A DNA stretch of 31,520 nucleotides from Selaginella moellendorffii (Eukaryota > Streptophyta > Lycopodiopsida > Selaginellales > Selaginellaceae), in contig NW_003314447.1 in the NCBI RefSeq assembly GCF_000143415.4, positions 68,665-100,184 of the forward strand, written 5' to 3'. Positions 1-10,534 of this stretch are shown here, in pieces. Position numbers and translations under genes: made by a program. Positions within the stretch are counted from its first letter, which is position 1, and each line of letters opens with the position of its first letter. The notes under the pieces were generated by a model, which ran no database searches, had not been told where the DNA came from, and saw only the letters and a list, made by a program, of their open reading frames with translations.

Positions 1-1
1 T

Positions 2-190
2 AAAGGTATTAGTTCTATTCTCATTGAGCTTAACAAATGGCACTATACACATGTCCCAGAAGTGCAAGAAAATTTGTTATCTATGAAAAGCCTTACTGAT
101 ACTAGTGTTCAATTTTCTGGAGATCAACACAGTATTACTTTTTATTTTGATGTGGTCAAGGTGATGCACAGTACCTATTTACAAGTTTGA
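2..190 (+). pseudogene. Copia-like pol N-terminal fragment, left arm
   Basis: An open frame enters from the window edge and ends in TGA at 188-190. It encodes a segment with HVPE-x-QENLLSMKSLTD, then VQFS and ITFYFDVV. This resembles the stretch of Ty1/copia polyproteins between the protease and the GAG-pre-integrase domain, where a YVPxLxxNLLSV-type motif is followed by a short beta-rich stretch. Only about 60 residues are present and no catalytic residues lie in this piece. It is the inverted twin of 17074-17373. The family call rests on motif similarity alone. Confidence 0.6.
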
Positions 191-748
191 TGCTATTTTA
201 GTGCCTCTCCTTGTCAAAGAATCTAAGATGCACTGATTCTAGCATAAAAAGTATGAAAGTAGAAATGTCGCATACACTTTGGGATTGCTTGCTGATCCTG
301 TATCCCACCTCCTATTGGTTATGGACAAGATCAGGCTTTTTTCACATTAAAGCCTTCCGTTCTTAATAATGTTATGAAAGATCAGTAGTCCAGTGGTGCC
401 TTGGTTTGAGCTATGCAAAAGAATATTTGTGATAGTTACTCATTTTATGCCCTAGAAAGTTCGTGGCATTTGGTGCGGTGACAACTGGGATGCTTCCAGA
501 TAGAACAGAAAGTGGTAGTTCTGCACCATCAAGCTCCTGCTGCTCTCACTAGCAATAATCAAGAGGCACGAGAGATTTAGTTCTCCTGTGACAGATCAAT
601 GCGGGGGTGATCCTAGGGAACTGTAATCACCCCTTTGGCGCTTGTCAAAAGCCTCGACCACGCTCTTGCTGAGAAAGTGTTAAAGCTGACAGTGAGGGTG
701 GCGCCCTCCTTCGCATAAACCTTTCATGTAGACACCATGGAAGTCTGG
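191..748. other. Arm A outer segment, no gene recognised
   Basis: AT-rich up to about 540, then more GC-rich. No frame of interest and no recognisable motif. Mirrored by 16516-17073, with a few single-base differences between the arms. Confidence 0.6.
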
Positions 749-1320
749 CTAGTAAATATCCTTGATGCGTCTCAAGAATCGGGGTGATTTTTGGGTGCTA
801 AAATCGGGAGGAGTATCAAGCTCGGGAGAAAAAGCGGGCTTGTTTGATTCCCCCAAACCCACCAGGCACATGGAGAACTTCGTCCACTTGAGCTGCCTGA
901 GGATGGAATTGCCTGTTCGTGACAGGAATGGATGGTGAATGTGTGGCGTCGATGCTCCAAGCACAGCCCTGAACCTGGAAAGATCACACCGAAAGCTTAC
1001 AAAGTCTACTTCTCTGGAAGTTCATACCTCTCAACCTTGGTCCCTGAAAACGTATCCCGCCGCCAGGGCGCCAAACACAAGGTCAGCGTCGAGAAAGCTA
1101 CACTGCGAGGAGGAGGAGGAGCGACAGGAGGAGCGCCTGCGATCGATCATGTCTTGTCAATGGAATCAGACGAGACAAGAGAACCAGCTGCCAGGGCTGG
1201 AGCCGCCGCTGCGCCGATAGGCCAGGAAATGGATTATCACAGCAGTCTCCAGCTTGCCCACGTCAATCTGCGCAAGGCTGAGGTGCTCCCGATGCCAGAG
1301 CATCCGCATTGATGATCGAC
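749..1320 (-). other. GC-rich block of unknown origin, left arm
   Basis: A GC-rich island unlike its AT-rich surroundings and essentially identical to its mirror in the right arm. It holds open frames on both strands (minus 749-964 and 772-987; plus 932-1312 and 939-1220), none convincing. The plus frame of 126 codons is rich in Gly, Ala and Arg around 1110-1210, where GGA repeats make it low-complexity. It lies downstream of the PIG-T copy in PIG-T's own direction, so it could be 3' flank of the source locus, a fragment of another captured gene, or untranslated sequence. I recognise no protein family in any frame. Confidence 0.35.
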
Positions 1321-1328
1321 GATGATTC

Positions 1329-1582
1329 AGTATTTGGTATTTACAAATATCGGGAAGAGAATCGAACCCGAAACGTTTGTTCTGGGAGACCGATGTCCTA
1401 AATGACTGGTCTAAGCTGTTTTTGTGAGCCGGCGAACCAGAATAATGGCTCCTTATTTAGCAAAATTTTTGCATAAAAGTCCTTGTTGAGTGGACCCTTC
1501 GGCATCGAACCCGGGTCTTCTACAACGGTTTACCTCTACACTTACCTGATAGCCATCATCTCGGCAACCGGGTTCCCGGAAT
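1329..1582 (-). repeat. tRNA-like / SINE-like segment, left arm
   Basis: Two stretches resemble internal RNA polymerase III B boxes on the minus strand (GGGTTCGAT-type, at about 1504-1513 and 1357-1369). Each is preceded by an A-box-like stretch. Neither folds into a complete cloverleaf by eye because the acceptor stems do not pair, so they are not tRNA genes. A tRNA-derived SINE or decayed tRNA relics are plausible. The segment sits immediately downstream of the PIG-T-derived frame. Confidence 0.35.
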
Positions 1583-1589
1583 AAAAAAA

Positions 1590-2864
1590 TCATACCATGT
1601 ACTTGAACCATATGACAGGGGTCTTTGCGAAATCCATGGCGTTTTTGTTAGATCGCCCACCAGACGAGATTATCCCCCGCATTCGTGCTGCTCGGCGTTT
1701 CGTCCTTGGCAAAGCCCCCTCTTGGGTTGTGAATCGAAATGGATCGTCAAGAGTTATGGCCTGGGTTGCAATAGAAACTCGCAGAGCAATCTCCACAGCC
1801 GCAGGAGCTTTGCGATCTTCTGCTGGTGTGAATCTCATCAGTCCCAAAACTCCACGTTTCGGCAATCCAACGAAACCTGTAGCGTGTGGCCATTCAAACG
1901 AACATACCTCGGTATCATCCTCGCCTGCCTCGATGCCTGGAGAGTAACAGTCCCGGGAAGAACCATCATTTGCCCGAAACGAAATGACGATGGATCCCCT
2001 TGCATTCCCGCTGCCAGCCAAGTACCAGCTTGTGTAGAACTGAGCCCGAGCCGGAGACCAATCCACCGGGGCTGAGCTCGCTGTGTGTGCCAGAAAAAGA
2101 GAGCCTGAAGAGGACGCGAGCACCCGACTTGGAGCAGGGCTGAGACTGAAAACACGACTGTCCGCGAAGTTGATGCCTGTTTCTTCGCTGAGATCTCCAG
2201 CCAAGTGCTTCGCCAAGCTCTCCTCCAGCTCCAGATAGACACTACTTGTAGTTGCAAGCGGGCACTTGCCTACCAGCTTTGAGCCAAACATGCTGGAGAG
2301 TGTCCAGTCTTGCAGCTTTCGGAAAACAACCTGCTCCAATGTCGTGCCTTCTTCGTCCCGATCGAAGTCACCGGAAGTGATAAGCAGCCTCTGGGAATGG
2401 TACATACCACTGTAAATCGTCTGCCTGTCCAGGAGCGTCGTGAGCCCAGCCTTGTCTCTACATGGGAGAAGCGTGAGCCATGGCGTGAGCCGTGGCATTC
2501 TACAGAGTGCTTCTCTCGGGAGTGCTCGCTCTTGCTCCATTTCTTTCCTTTCACCACCCTCTTCATGCCAGGAGCGTCGAAAGCTCCTCCTCCTCCTGTC
2601 CGGTTTGCCTCGGGCCTCGACGAGAACCACGGCCCCAAGAACGTAGTTGGCAATTCGAGGAAGTTGATCGATGCGCAAAAGAGGCCCGAGAGAGCGTGCG
2701 TGAGGTTTCCCCACGTCGAATCCACCTCTGCCTCTGGAAATGCCATGAGCTCCACTCCCACTGGCTTGGCGGCGAGCTGCGCGATCGGATCGCCCACGCC
2801 CCAGCGCTCGTTGTTCCATCGCCCTTGCCATGTCTTTGATTCGAAACTTCCGGACCTGTTCCAA
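1590..2864 (-). pseudogene. PIGT: PIG-T/GPI16 pseudogene, left-arm copy
   Basis: PIG-T is the luminal subunit of the ER GPI transamidase, which attaches GPI anchors to proteins. The long frame here switches in and out of the ancestral one. Conserved pieces in order are: a KFRIK start in one frame; GRWNNERWG, PVGVEL and NLTHALSGLFCASINFLE in another; then back to LPREALC, LTPWLTLLPCRDKAGL, YSGMYHSQRL, LEQVV, a GSGNARGSI motif and a TPAEDRKAPA block; and last a decayed counterpart of the DEYPPDAN motif near 1680. At least two frameshifts separate these blocks. The signal peptide and the C-terminal membrane segment are absent. From KFRIK to the DEYPPDAN counterpart no intron is needed, which suggests a retrocopy or an intron-poor source. 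This arm keeps the PVGVEL segment in its proper orientation. Confidence 0.85.
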
Positions 2865-3599
2865 GCGATTCTTTCATCATCGTTTCGGGATTTGAGGATG
2901 GAAGATCGACAAAAGAAAGGGCAAAAGGAGGATAGGGTTGGATTTTACCTCTCAAAAGCCTCGACCACTGAGAAACGTACTTGGAGTAAGAGTTCGCAGC
3001 CTTGGAGGCATGGAGGGCAATGAGATCACTCTTCTGAAGGCCATGGGTGTTTGCACTGTGCTGGGAGATTCTCTCCAAGGGCAAGTAAATGTGTGCTTGA
3101 ATTCTTTCTAGTAGTTGAGTTTATATGTATGGAAAGTGTGGGCTCATTGAGATGCATTTGATTGAGCAGGATGAAACATGATGATCAGTGTGTACGTGTT
3201 GCATGAGTGTGGTAAGCAAGCAATCCACCTCTATGCATACTTATGTACAAAATGAGTTGATGTTTTGCCAATGCTTGCTCAATGTTGCATGACCATTTGT
3301 TTGGTTGCAATTTTGTCTACCCAGATTGTTCTTATTAGCATGTATATTGAGTGCAATAGTCTTGAAGTGCAATTATCTTTTAGTGGAGTTTTGAGCCTTG
3401 GACGATTGTCATTTAGCGCATATACTTGCAAGACAATTACCAAGTAGGAAGGCCTGAGATAAAAAAAGATCACCTTCTCATGGTTTTAGATGCTTGTTTT
3501 TCTCTTGAAGTTCTTTGAACTGATAATCACATTTATAAGCTAAATGTATAAATATACATTTGTGATACATTTCTGTTTTGGTTGAGATGTCTCTATTGC

Positions 3600-4870
3600 C
3601 TAAGAAGTAAAGCAAGTCCTCATACCACAAAAAGGCGATGGATGTCTCCATCAATTGTTGAAATGCTCTTTTAAGGACTTAAGAACTACTAAAGAAAAGT
3701 GCAAGACATTTGGGAAGGAGAGATGTGAATAGGACCTTGCATGTTATTTTTGGTGTTGGATTAGTGATTGCTAAAGGAGCTATCTTGCCATCAATTTTCT
3801 GTTGATCAGTTTTTTTTTTTTTGTACTTATGTGGTTGTTATCTTTGCAAACTCTTCCTCAAAATCTTGATTGCATTGATCTATCCCATTGGAGCCTTTTG
3901 CTGGAAGATGACAAAGGTACATTCTCGATTGCACATTGCTTAAGCTGCTATTAATAGCAATCCGTCCCTTGTGTTACAATGCTATTATCAATGAATGGTT
4001 GTTTCTAGACATGTTAAAAACGTGGTGGTCATAGCTCTGGATGAAGCTTCCAACACCTCTTTGTGCTGTGAGTCTTGATGTTGCAATGGGACCAATACCA
4101 AGAGTGTGGAGCACATTGTGGCTTCTCAGACTGTTGTAAGCAGCAAGTATAGAATTTTTGGAACATTTTCTTTTGGATTTACTACTACTACTTCTAGATG
4201 ATTTCCTTGTACCTTATAAGCTCCATCAAAGACTTTTTGATCACTGTAAGAATTTCATCATCAATAGCGGTAGAAGCAGTAGGTATATGAGAGATAGTTG
4301 CATATAAAGCTTCCAACAAGAGAGGGAGGAAAGCCCCCTCAACCCTAGAGATACTGAGCTCCTGGAGAAAAGCACGCTCTAAAATCTTAGCAACTACAAA
4401 AGTTTTATGACATGTCCAAAAACTACAGTTCCACACACTCCTTTCAGTAGGCACTAAAACACATTACATACTCTAGCATTGACTCGCAAGCTCTTTGTCA
4501 AAAGGTAAACAAGTCTATGAGCAAACAATTTACTACCCATTATTGATCAAAATATGATTTGAATGAAGCCTTGAACATGGTGTAGTCCACTATATCTGCC
4601 TTCAAAAGAGTCTTTGCCTATATTGTTGCTCGGCTGATAAGCGATCGAGAGGTCTCGAAACTTGTCATCATCATTGCCAATGTCATTTGATGCATAATAT
4701 TACTTATGTGTGTCTTGGGCAAGATGTCTCCATTGCCTAAAAAGTAAGGCAAGTTCATCCTATATTGCACAATATGGATTTGAAGATGAACTGCTATAGG
4801 TAATAGATGCCAACACTCACTATTTGCCGAAGTCTCTAAATCCTTAGCTGAAAGAGCCATTTGATATTAT
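3600..4870. repeat. Inverted repeat B, left arm (gag-bearing)
   Basis: Reverse complement of about 8270-9560, clearly diverged with many substitutions and indels, so older than repeat A. Matching landmarks are the CCACAAAAAGG stretch near 3624 and 9570, the TTGGATTAGTGATTGCTAAAGGAGCT-like stretch near 3757 and its mirror near 9425, and the gag ends at 4194 and 9007. The mirrored sums are near 13,190, so the symmetry axis (about 6,590) differs from that of repeat A. A phrase from its inner end (GATGTCTCCATTGCCTAA, near 4717) also recurs at about 3585. Confidence 0.8.
4194..4860 (-). pseudogene. Retrotransposon gag remnant, left
   Basis: On the minus strand an ATG at 4858-4860 opens a MALSAKDLE start that parallels the right-hand copy (MALSTEED). 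Downstream come NLPYFLGNGDI, a diverged middle with stops and shifts, and a C-terminal piece ending in MELIRYKEII before a stop at 4194. The order matches the right-hand copy, where a capsid-like stretch is clearer. The reading frame is broken by several stops and frameshifts. No zinc knuckle is seen. Confidence 0.6.
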
Positions 4871-5057
4871 AGCTCATAATGGATACGTGAATAATGACTA
4901 TTAACTTGAGGAATATTGTTGATAGTAAGCAGACATTGAATATGTGTGGATCTCAAATATCCCAAAACCTTTTATAACAAGAGGTTTCCTATTATTCTCT
5001 CTGTGTTAGTTGATACAGGTTCAAGTTTATCTGAAAAAGGGATGCATTCTGATATAT

Positions 5058-5124
5058 ATGCCCTTTCCCTTTATATTTACACTTTATGAATTGGCTTTCA
5101 AGGTGTTCTCTTTAGTTGTTTACA
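5058..5124 (-). repeat. TRIM-family LTR fragment
   Basis: The CCCTTTCCCTTTATATTT stretch and the final TCTTTAGTTGTTTACA match the corresponding end of the 195-197-bp LTR seen at 29484-29680 and 29885-30079. Only about a third of the LTR remains, in the same orientation as the TRIM element. It lies just left of module C. Confidence 0.55.
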
Positions 5125-5129
5125 CTTTA

Positions 5130-6235
5130 CTATGAGACATAAAATCCCTAGGCCCCAAAGTGGAGTTGAAAGGGTGCCACGTGGTAGTGGCCGAAGTGAA
5201 AGCTAAACAAGCATAACTCATTTGGACTAAAAGCTCTAACTTGAAAAGTTGAGAGGGGGAGTGGAACTCCCAACGAAGGGCTTAAGTAACAAGCACGAAG
5301 CGAGCTATGAGTGAGTCTCTAAAAAAGGGGCTAGTTTGGCCAGGAAAGGCCAGTTTGGCCCAGGAATGCCATACCCAGCTGTTGGTTGATGGGATGACCA
5401 TTGAAAAGTCCAAGGCTAGAGTGAATACAAACCGACAAGTGGGGTAGCTTGGTGAAGTGTTCAAGAGCCAACTCTAGTTCCCTCGGGAGATCGAATGATC
5501 GATGCTCCTAGTCCAAGTGTGGGTGGCATTACCTACTTGGATACCTGGCGTGGCTCAACAGAACCTCGCTCTAAGCCCATGGCTAGAGCACCCAAAGGTG
5601 GAAGGCGAGGAGAGTACCCAAGAGGCTCACGTAGGCCCATGGTGTTCCGAAATGTTGTCCCAAAGTCCCAGACTGTGGAAAGGAAGAGGTGTAGTCTTCT
5701 ACAATGGTGATCAAGGATACAGTCACACTGTGAGGAAGTCCTAGTGGACAGTGGGACTTGGTGGTTGGGCCTGCAGGCCTTAATCCAGTGGTAGTATTGG
5801 CAAATACGGCCATAGACAAAAAGGGACTTGGTGGGGACAGGAAAAGAGATATTGGGGAAGGTTATTCCTCTTGTCTGCGAGCATCCTAAACATGTTAAGG
5901 AGTGGATCTAGGATGATCACTTATGGATGGATGGCTCAGTCTTTGAGAAATGGGACTGTGATGTAAATGGTGTTAGATCACCGGTGTGACCAAGGTGAAT
6001 GGGCATCGCCTTAGCGTAACGGGCTGATATGTCGGTGGTACCGTGGGGTGTCGGTCATGGGATCGGACACGTGGAGCACTTGGACCAAGTGTAATGGTTG
6101 AGTGGCCTGGATGCCATTCTTGGGGCTAGCAAGTCCTTAAGTTCAAAATAAGACTTATGGAGGTTGTGAGTGAGACTCCTCCAAGTGGTCAGAAGTGTGG
6201 TTAAGTGACTAAAGTAGAATTGAAAATTTAGTCGC
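5130..6235. repeat. Non-coding module C, left copy
   Basis: Reverse complement of pieces at 12090-12280 (matching 5130-5325) and 9575-10490 (matching about 5325-6235), with the same order along the module. The left copy therefore lacks the sequence that on the right lies at 11514-12090, including the minisatellite, and also lacks the tandem duplication. Short open frames at 5495-5744 and 5583-5819 recur in the other copies only as part of the repeat and match nothing I know. It is probably LTR or untranslated sequence of a retroelement, but I cannot show the element ends. Confidence 0.7.
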
Positions 6236-6515
6236 TTACATTTACTTCAAATATCAAATCATGCATTTTCATGGACAATCCATCTACTAATTTTTTTTTC
6301 TCAATTGGTTCTAAAACTATTAAGGCACTAATTTAATTAGTATTTGAAGGAACAAAAACTAATGAAATGATGTTCCAAAATGACAAAGCAACAATGATCA
6401 GTGATAAAACCATATGTTTCCTTTAAAGGAGTAGCTTGCACTACCCTAGCTTTTCAATTTTTATTTCTACAAATGTAGCAAGTGTTAAATAATTATACTC
6501 CCATAATATATGTAT
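6236..6515. other. AT-rich, nothing recognised
   Basis: AT-rich sequence with no coherent frame between module C and the minisatellite-bearing repeat. Confidence 0.6.
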
Positions 6516-6775
6516 TATTGTGAGGAATCAACTCCCCGAAGTTGTTGTAGGCGAAAAGATTCCAAAATCAAAACTAGAACAATAAAAAGTTCATCAGATA
6601 AGATTGAGACTAAGTTTGAAACTAAGTCTGAGATTTGAGATTGGGTTTGAGACTGAGTTCAAAACCGAGTTTGAGATTCAAGTCAAAGATCAAATTCAAG
6701 ATTGAATCCAAGGTTAAATCCAAGGTTGAGTCTAAGATTGAGTCTGAGATCGAGTTTGAGACCAAATTTGAAGTA
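6516..6775 (+). repeat. Repeat with GAGTCTGAGAT-type minisatellite, copy 1
   Basis: A leader (GAGGAATCAACTCCCCGAAG to about 6584) matches 26771-26849. It is followed by about 190 bp of degenerate units of the form GAGTCTGAGATC / GAGTTTGAGACC. The same leader-plus-minisatellite arrangement recurs at 26771-26950. The minisatellite alone, in the opposite orientation and much longer, is at 11590-12045. Confidence 0.75.
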
Positions 6776-8269
6776 CATTAAAGAGAGCAAGTGTGACTTT
6801 ATTAAGATGGAGAGCATAGTTTAGAGCATTAGGAATATTTTGATTCCTAAAATATTCCCCTATCTTTGTGTGCAAGAGAGCAAGGGCAAAGAGGGTATTT
6901 AGGGTAAATGGAAAGAGCTTATGGAGGCTTTTAGAGCTAGAATTAGAGATGTTAGGAAAAACCCCTCATCTCCCAACAAATGGTGAACTTAGTGTGACAA
7001 GTTAATCTAGCTTTCTTTGGAGAATAAGAGAATTTTCTAGATGGATAGAGAGATTTTGGAGTTTTAGTGGCTAGATTCATGTTTGGGGGATCTCTAGCAC
7101 TGATAAAAACTCCCCTTGCACGAATTTGAAACATAGACTTATAAATCTAGAGTTCTTGGTGTTGTTTTTCCACTTCACTTTATTTCACACGATTTTGAAG
7201 ACATTTTTACTGATAGAAGCATTCACTTTGGTTGTGCCTTATTTGAGTCAAACCAGCTTCTCCTCCTCTTTCTAGAGAGTTAAAGAACACTTGATTTGGT
7301 GGAGAATCAAACTGCGTGCAAGCATTTTTCTTTCACAATTTACCCTTGTTTTCACAATTTATTTTTAGAGGTTTAAACTTGAGATTTTAGCATGGATTTG
7401 GAGAATTGCATGAGTGGGCATTTAGATCTGGTCATGAGGATTCCAAAAAGTGCTTTTTTGATAAATAAAGTTTAAAAACTGGGGAGATTTTTCATTTTTT
7501 CTTGCTCCTTTTCTTCTTTTCTTTTTACAATTGAGTTCTAAAACTCTAACAATAAGATTTCCTAAGTGTTTTGTGAAATTCTTTCTTGAGTTTCTCCCTT
7601 TGCTTCTCAGCTTTCATAAAAGTCCTTTCTTGCAAGGGAATTTGCAAAGAATCATGAGTTTTGGTGTTGTTTTTATTACATATTACACAGTTGTGATTTT
7701 AAAGGGATTATTCTTTCTAGTTTCAACATCACTTTCATCTTTCTTGAGTGTTTTGGATAAATCCTCATTAGATCTTTTCATTGTGTGCTTGCATGAAACA
7801 TTTAATAGCAATATAAAAAGTTTGAAACAATTTCCCACTTGTTCATTTATTTTGAGTACAAGGGGTGGTTTCAGTTATTTTCGCTCAATTTTGGGCAATT
7901 TTGGTCAATTTTTCTTTTTATGGCTATGTAGATGGAATCAATGGTTTTCTGATGCACTATTGCTCATGCTTTTTGGCACTCTAGAGATTGAGATATTCAC
8001 ATTTTTGTCTTTGCAAACTTGTGAATATTGGTGAGTGATAATTTTTAGGGTTCTTAAATTCTCTAGCTTTTTTTTTTTGCTATGAGATCTTTGCATTAGA
8101 TTTAAAGCATTCCAAAAGCCAAGAAGTTTTTACTCTTTAGGAGCATTTATTGCATGTAGTGACAGCTTGTTTATAGTAGATCCATACATATTCGATGCTT
8201 GCATATTATTAGCAATATTTTTTAGGTTTAACAGTCATTATACACATATCTATTATAAACTATATTATC
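6776..8269. other. AT-rich sequence without a recognisable gene
   Basis: About 1.5 kb, AT-rich with many T runs. It contains a near-perfect hairpin at 6832-6858. A 167-codon frame at 7531-8034 lacks an ATG at its start (it opens with TTG) and is Phe/Leu-rich as expected from T-rich DNA. It could be the LTR or leader of the element whose minisatellite lies just to the left. Confidence 0.5.
6832..6858. repeat. Perfect 10-bp hairpin
   Basis: GGAATATTTT, a 7-nt loop, then AAAATATTCC. The stem is perfect. Its function is unknown. Confidence 0.6.
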
Positions 8270-9560
8270 AAATGGCTCTCTCAACTGAGGAGGATTCAGA
8301 GTCTTAGGCAAATACCAAGTTTGGGCATCCATTATTATAGTAATTCCTCCTGTAATCCATATTGTGCAACATGGGATGGACTTGCCTTACTTCTTAGGCA
8401 ATGGGGACATCTTGGCCAAGATACACATTCTACAGTTTGAGCAATATTATGCATCAAATGACATTTGTGATGATGATCATAAGCTTCGAGACTTCTCTCA
8501 ATCTTTTACTACCTAAGCAACAGCATGGGCAGAGACTCTTTTGGAGGCAGATATGGTGGACTACACCACATTCAAGACCTTATTCAAATCACATTTTGAT
8601 TAGCAGTGGCTGGCAAATTGTTTATTTATGGACTTGTTTGCCTTTCAACAAAGAGCTCGTGAGTCAGTGCTAAAGTATGTGATGCATTTTAGTGCCTATG
8701 GGAGTGTGTGGAGCAGCAGGTGATCACCAATGAGCCTCATAGTATCACGGCATTCATCTCTACACTCAAGAGGAATTTCTAACACAAGATGCTCAAGAGG
8801 CAATTTTGGATATGTCACGAGACTTTTGCAACTGCTGAGACTTTAGAGTGTGATCTTCTCTAGGAACTTAGTATCTCCAAGGTTGAGGGAGTTTCATATG
8901 CAGCTATCTCTCATATAACTACTGCTCCTGCTGTCGTTGATGACAAATTTTCTATAGTGATTAAGAAGGCTTTGATGGAGCTTGTAAGGTACAAAGAGAT
9001 CATTTAATAACAATAGCAAATGCAAGAGAAAATCCTTCAAGAGCTCCATACTTACCACTTATAGTAGGTTGAGAAGCCACAATGTGCTCCACACTCTTGG
9101 TATTGCTCCCATTGCAACATCACAACTCACAGCATAGAGAGGTGTTGGAAGCTTTATCTAGAGCTGTGACCACCACATTTTCAATGTGTCCAATTCACTG
9201 ATAATAGCACTATAACACAAGCAAAGGATTGCTACTAACAACAACTTGAGCAGCATGCAATCTAGGATGTACCTTCATCATCTTCCAACAAAGGAAAATC
9301 TCTAATGGGACAAGTTAATGCAATCAAAATCCCAAGGAAGAGTTTGCAAAGACAATAGCCACATGAGCACAAAAGAAGAAAACAACCAATCAAGAGAAAA
9401 TTGATGGCGATCTAGCTCCTTTAGCAATCACTAATCCAACACTAAAGGTGGCATGTAAACTCCCATTCACGTCTCTCCTTCCAAGATATCTTGCACCTTC
9501 CTTTGGTAGGGACTTGCAGTGTGCACTTCAACAATTGATAGAAACATTTGTCACCTTTTT
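8270..9560. repeat. Inverted repeat B, right arm (gag-bearing)
   Basis: Diverged mirror of 3600-4870. It carries the same gag remnant on the plus strand, followed by about 550 bp of non-coding sequence that also pairs with the left arm. Module C starts immediately to its right. Confidence 0.8.
8272..9007 (+). pseudogene. Retrotransposon gag remnant, right
   Basis: Starts with ATG at 8272. In shifting frames it encodes DLPYFLGNGDIL, QYYASNDI, then AWAETLLEADMVDYTTFKTL, KSHFD, and a QQRARESVLKYVMHF stretch. The last piece is typical of the capsid-like retrotransposon gag domain, in which a W..F...F segment is followed by a QKPxESVxxYxxRF-type motif. The C-terminal part has KVEG and MELVRYKEII before stop codons at 9005. 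Internal stops and frameshifts show it is dead. It is the better-preserved member of the inverted pair. Confidence 0.6.
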
Positions 9561-9713
9561 GTGGTGTGAGCTTTCTGTAAATGACTAAATTTTCCATTTT
9601 ACTTTAATCACTTAACCACACCTCCAACCACTTGGAGGAATCTCACTCACAACCTCTATAAGTCCTATTTCGGACTTGGGTTTGCTACCCCCAAGAATGG
9701 CATCCTTGCCACT

Positions 9714-10534
9714 CAACCTTTGCACTTGGTCCAAGTGCTCCACATGTCCAGTCCCATGACCGACACCCTAAGGTACCATCGACATATCAACTTGTTACGC
9801 TAAAGCCATACCCCTTCACCTTGGTTACACCGGTGGTCTAACACCACCTGCATCACAGTCCCGTCTCTCAAAGACTGGGCCATCCATCCATGAGTGATCA
9901 TCCCAGATCCACTCTTTAGCATCCTTAGGATGCCCACAAACATGGGGGTTAGCATTCCCCAATATCCCTTTTTCGGTCCCCACCAAATCCCTTCTTGCTC
10001 ATGGCCATGTTTGCCAACACTGCCACTGGATCGAGGCCTACAAGCCCGACCACTAAGTCTCATAGTCCTCTGGGACTTCTTCACCACTTGACTGTATCCT
10101 TAGTCACTACACCAAAGGACTATTCCTCTACCTTTCTACAGTCTGGGTCTTTGGGACAACAATTCGGAACACCGTGGCTTTACACGAGCCTCATAGGTAC
10201 TCTCCCCACCTTCTGCCTTTGGGTGCTCTAGCCATAGGCTTAGAGTGAGGTTCCATTGAGCCACACCAGGTATCTAAGTAGGTAGTGCCACCCACACTTA
10301 GACTGGGAGCATCGGCCAGTCGATCTCCCAGGAAAACTAGAGCCAACTCTTGAACACTTCACCAAGTGACCCCGCTTGTCGATCCGTGTTCACTTTAGTC
10401 TTGGACTTCCTAGTGGGCAACTCATCACCCAACACTAGGTACAGCCTTCATGTGCCAAACTGGCCTTTCCTGGCCAAATTGGCTCCACTATAGTCCTCCC
10501 CCTTACTATACTTTTGGAGCTCACCAAACCCCTT
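9714..10534. repeat. Module C tandem copy 1 (821 bp), empty site
   Basis: Direct repeat with a period of exactly 821 bp: 9721 pairs with 10542, 10001 with 10822, and 10461 with 11282. High identity by eye. It carries TAGTC at 10491-10495 where copy 2 has an LTR insertion. The part at 9575-9713, matching left 6090-6235, is not repeated. Confidence 0.9.

Larger units (their letters stand above)
1..3474. repeat. Left arm of large inverted repeat A
   Basis: This stretch is the reverse complement of 13806-17263. Mirrored positions sum to 17264 in the outer part and 17267 in the inner part; the 3-nt step lies inside the PIG-T copy. By eye the arms differ by scattered single bases in the outer 600 bp, are nearly identical through about 600-3080, and diverge by small indels in the last 400 bp before the spacer. 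Position 1 pairs with 17263 and the match is still running there, so the true arm is longer than the window shows. The arms differ at several bases, so this is not a trivial copy of one read. Confidence 0.95.

Noticed and set aside
932-1312. 126-codon Gly/Ala-rich frame as a gene
   Set aside because: No recognisable domain, frames on both strands overlap and arm-to-arm conservation only reflects the recent duplication.
7531-8034. 167-codon hydrophobic frame
   Set aside because: It does not start with ATG, its Phe/Leu richness follows from T-rich DNA and no motif is present.
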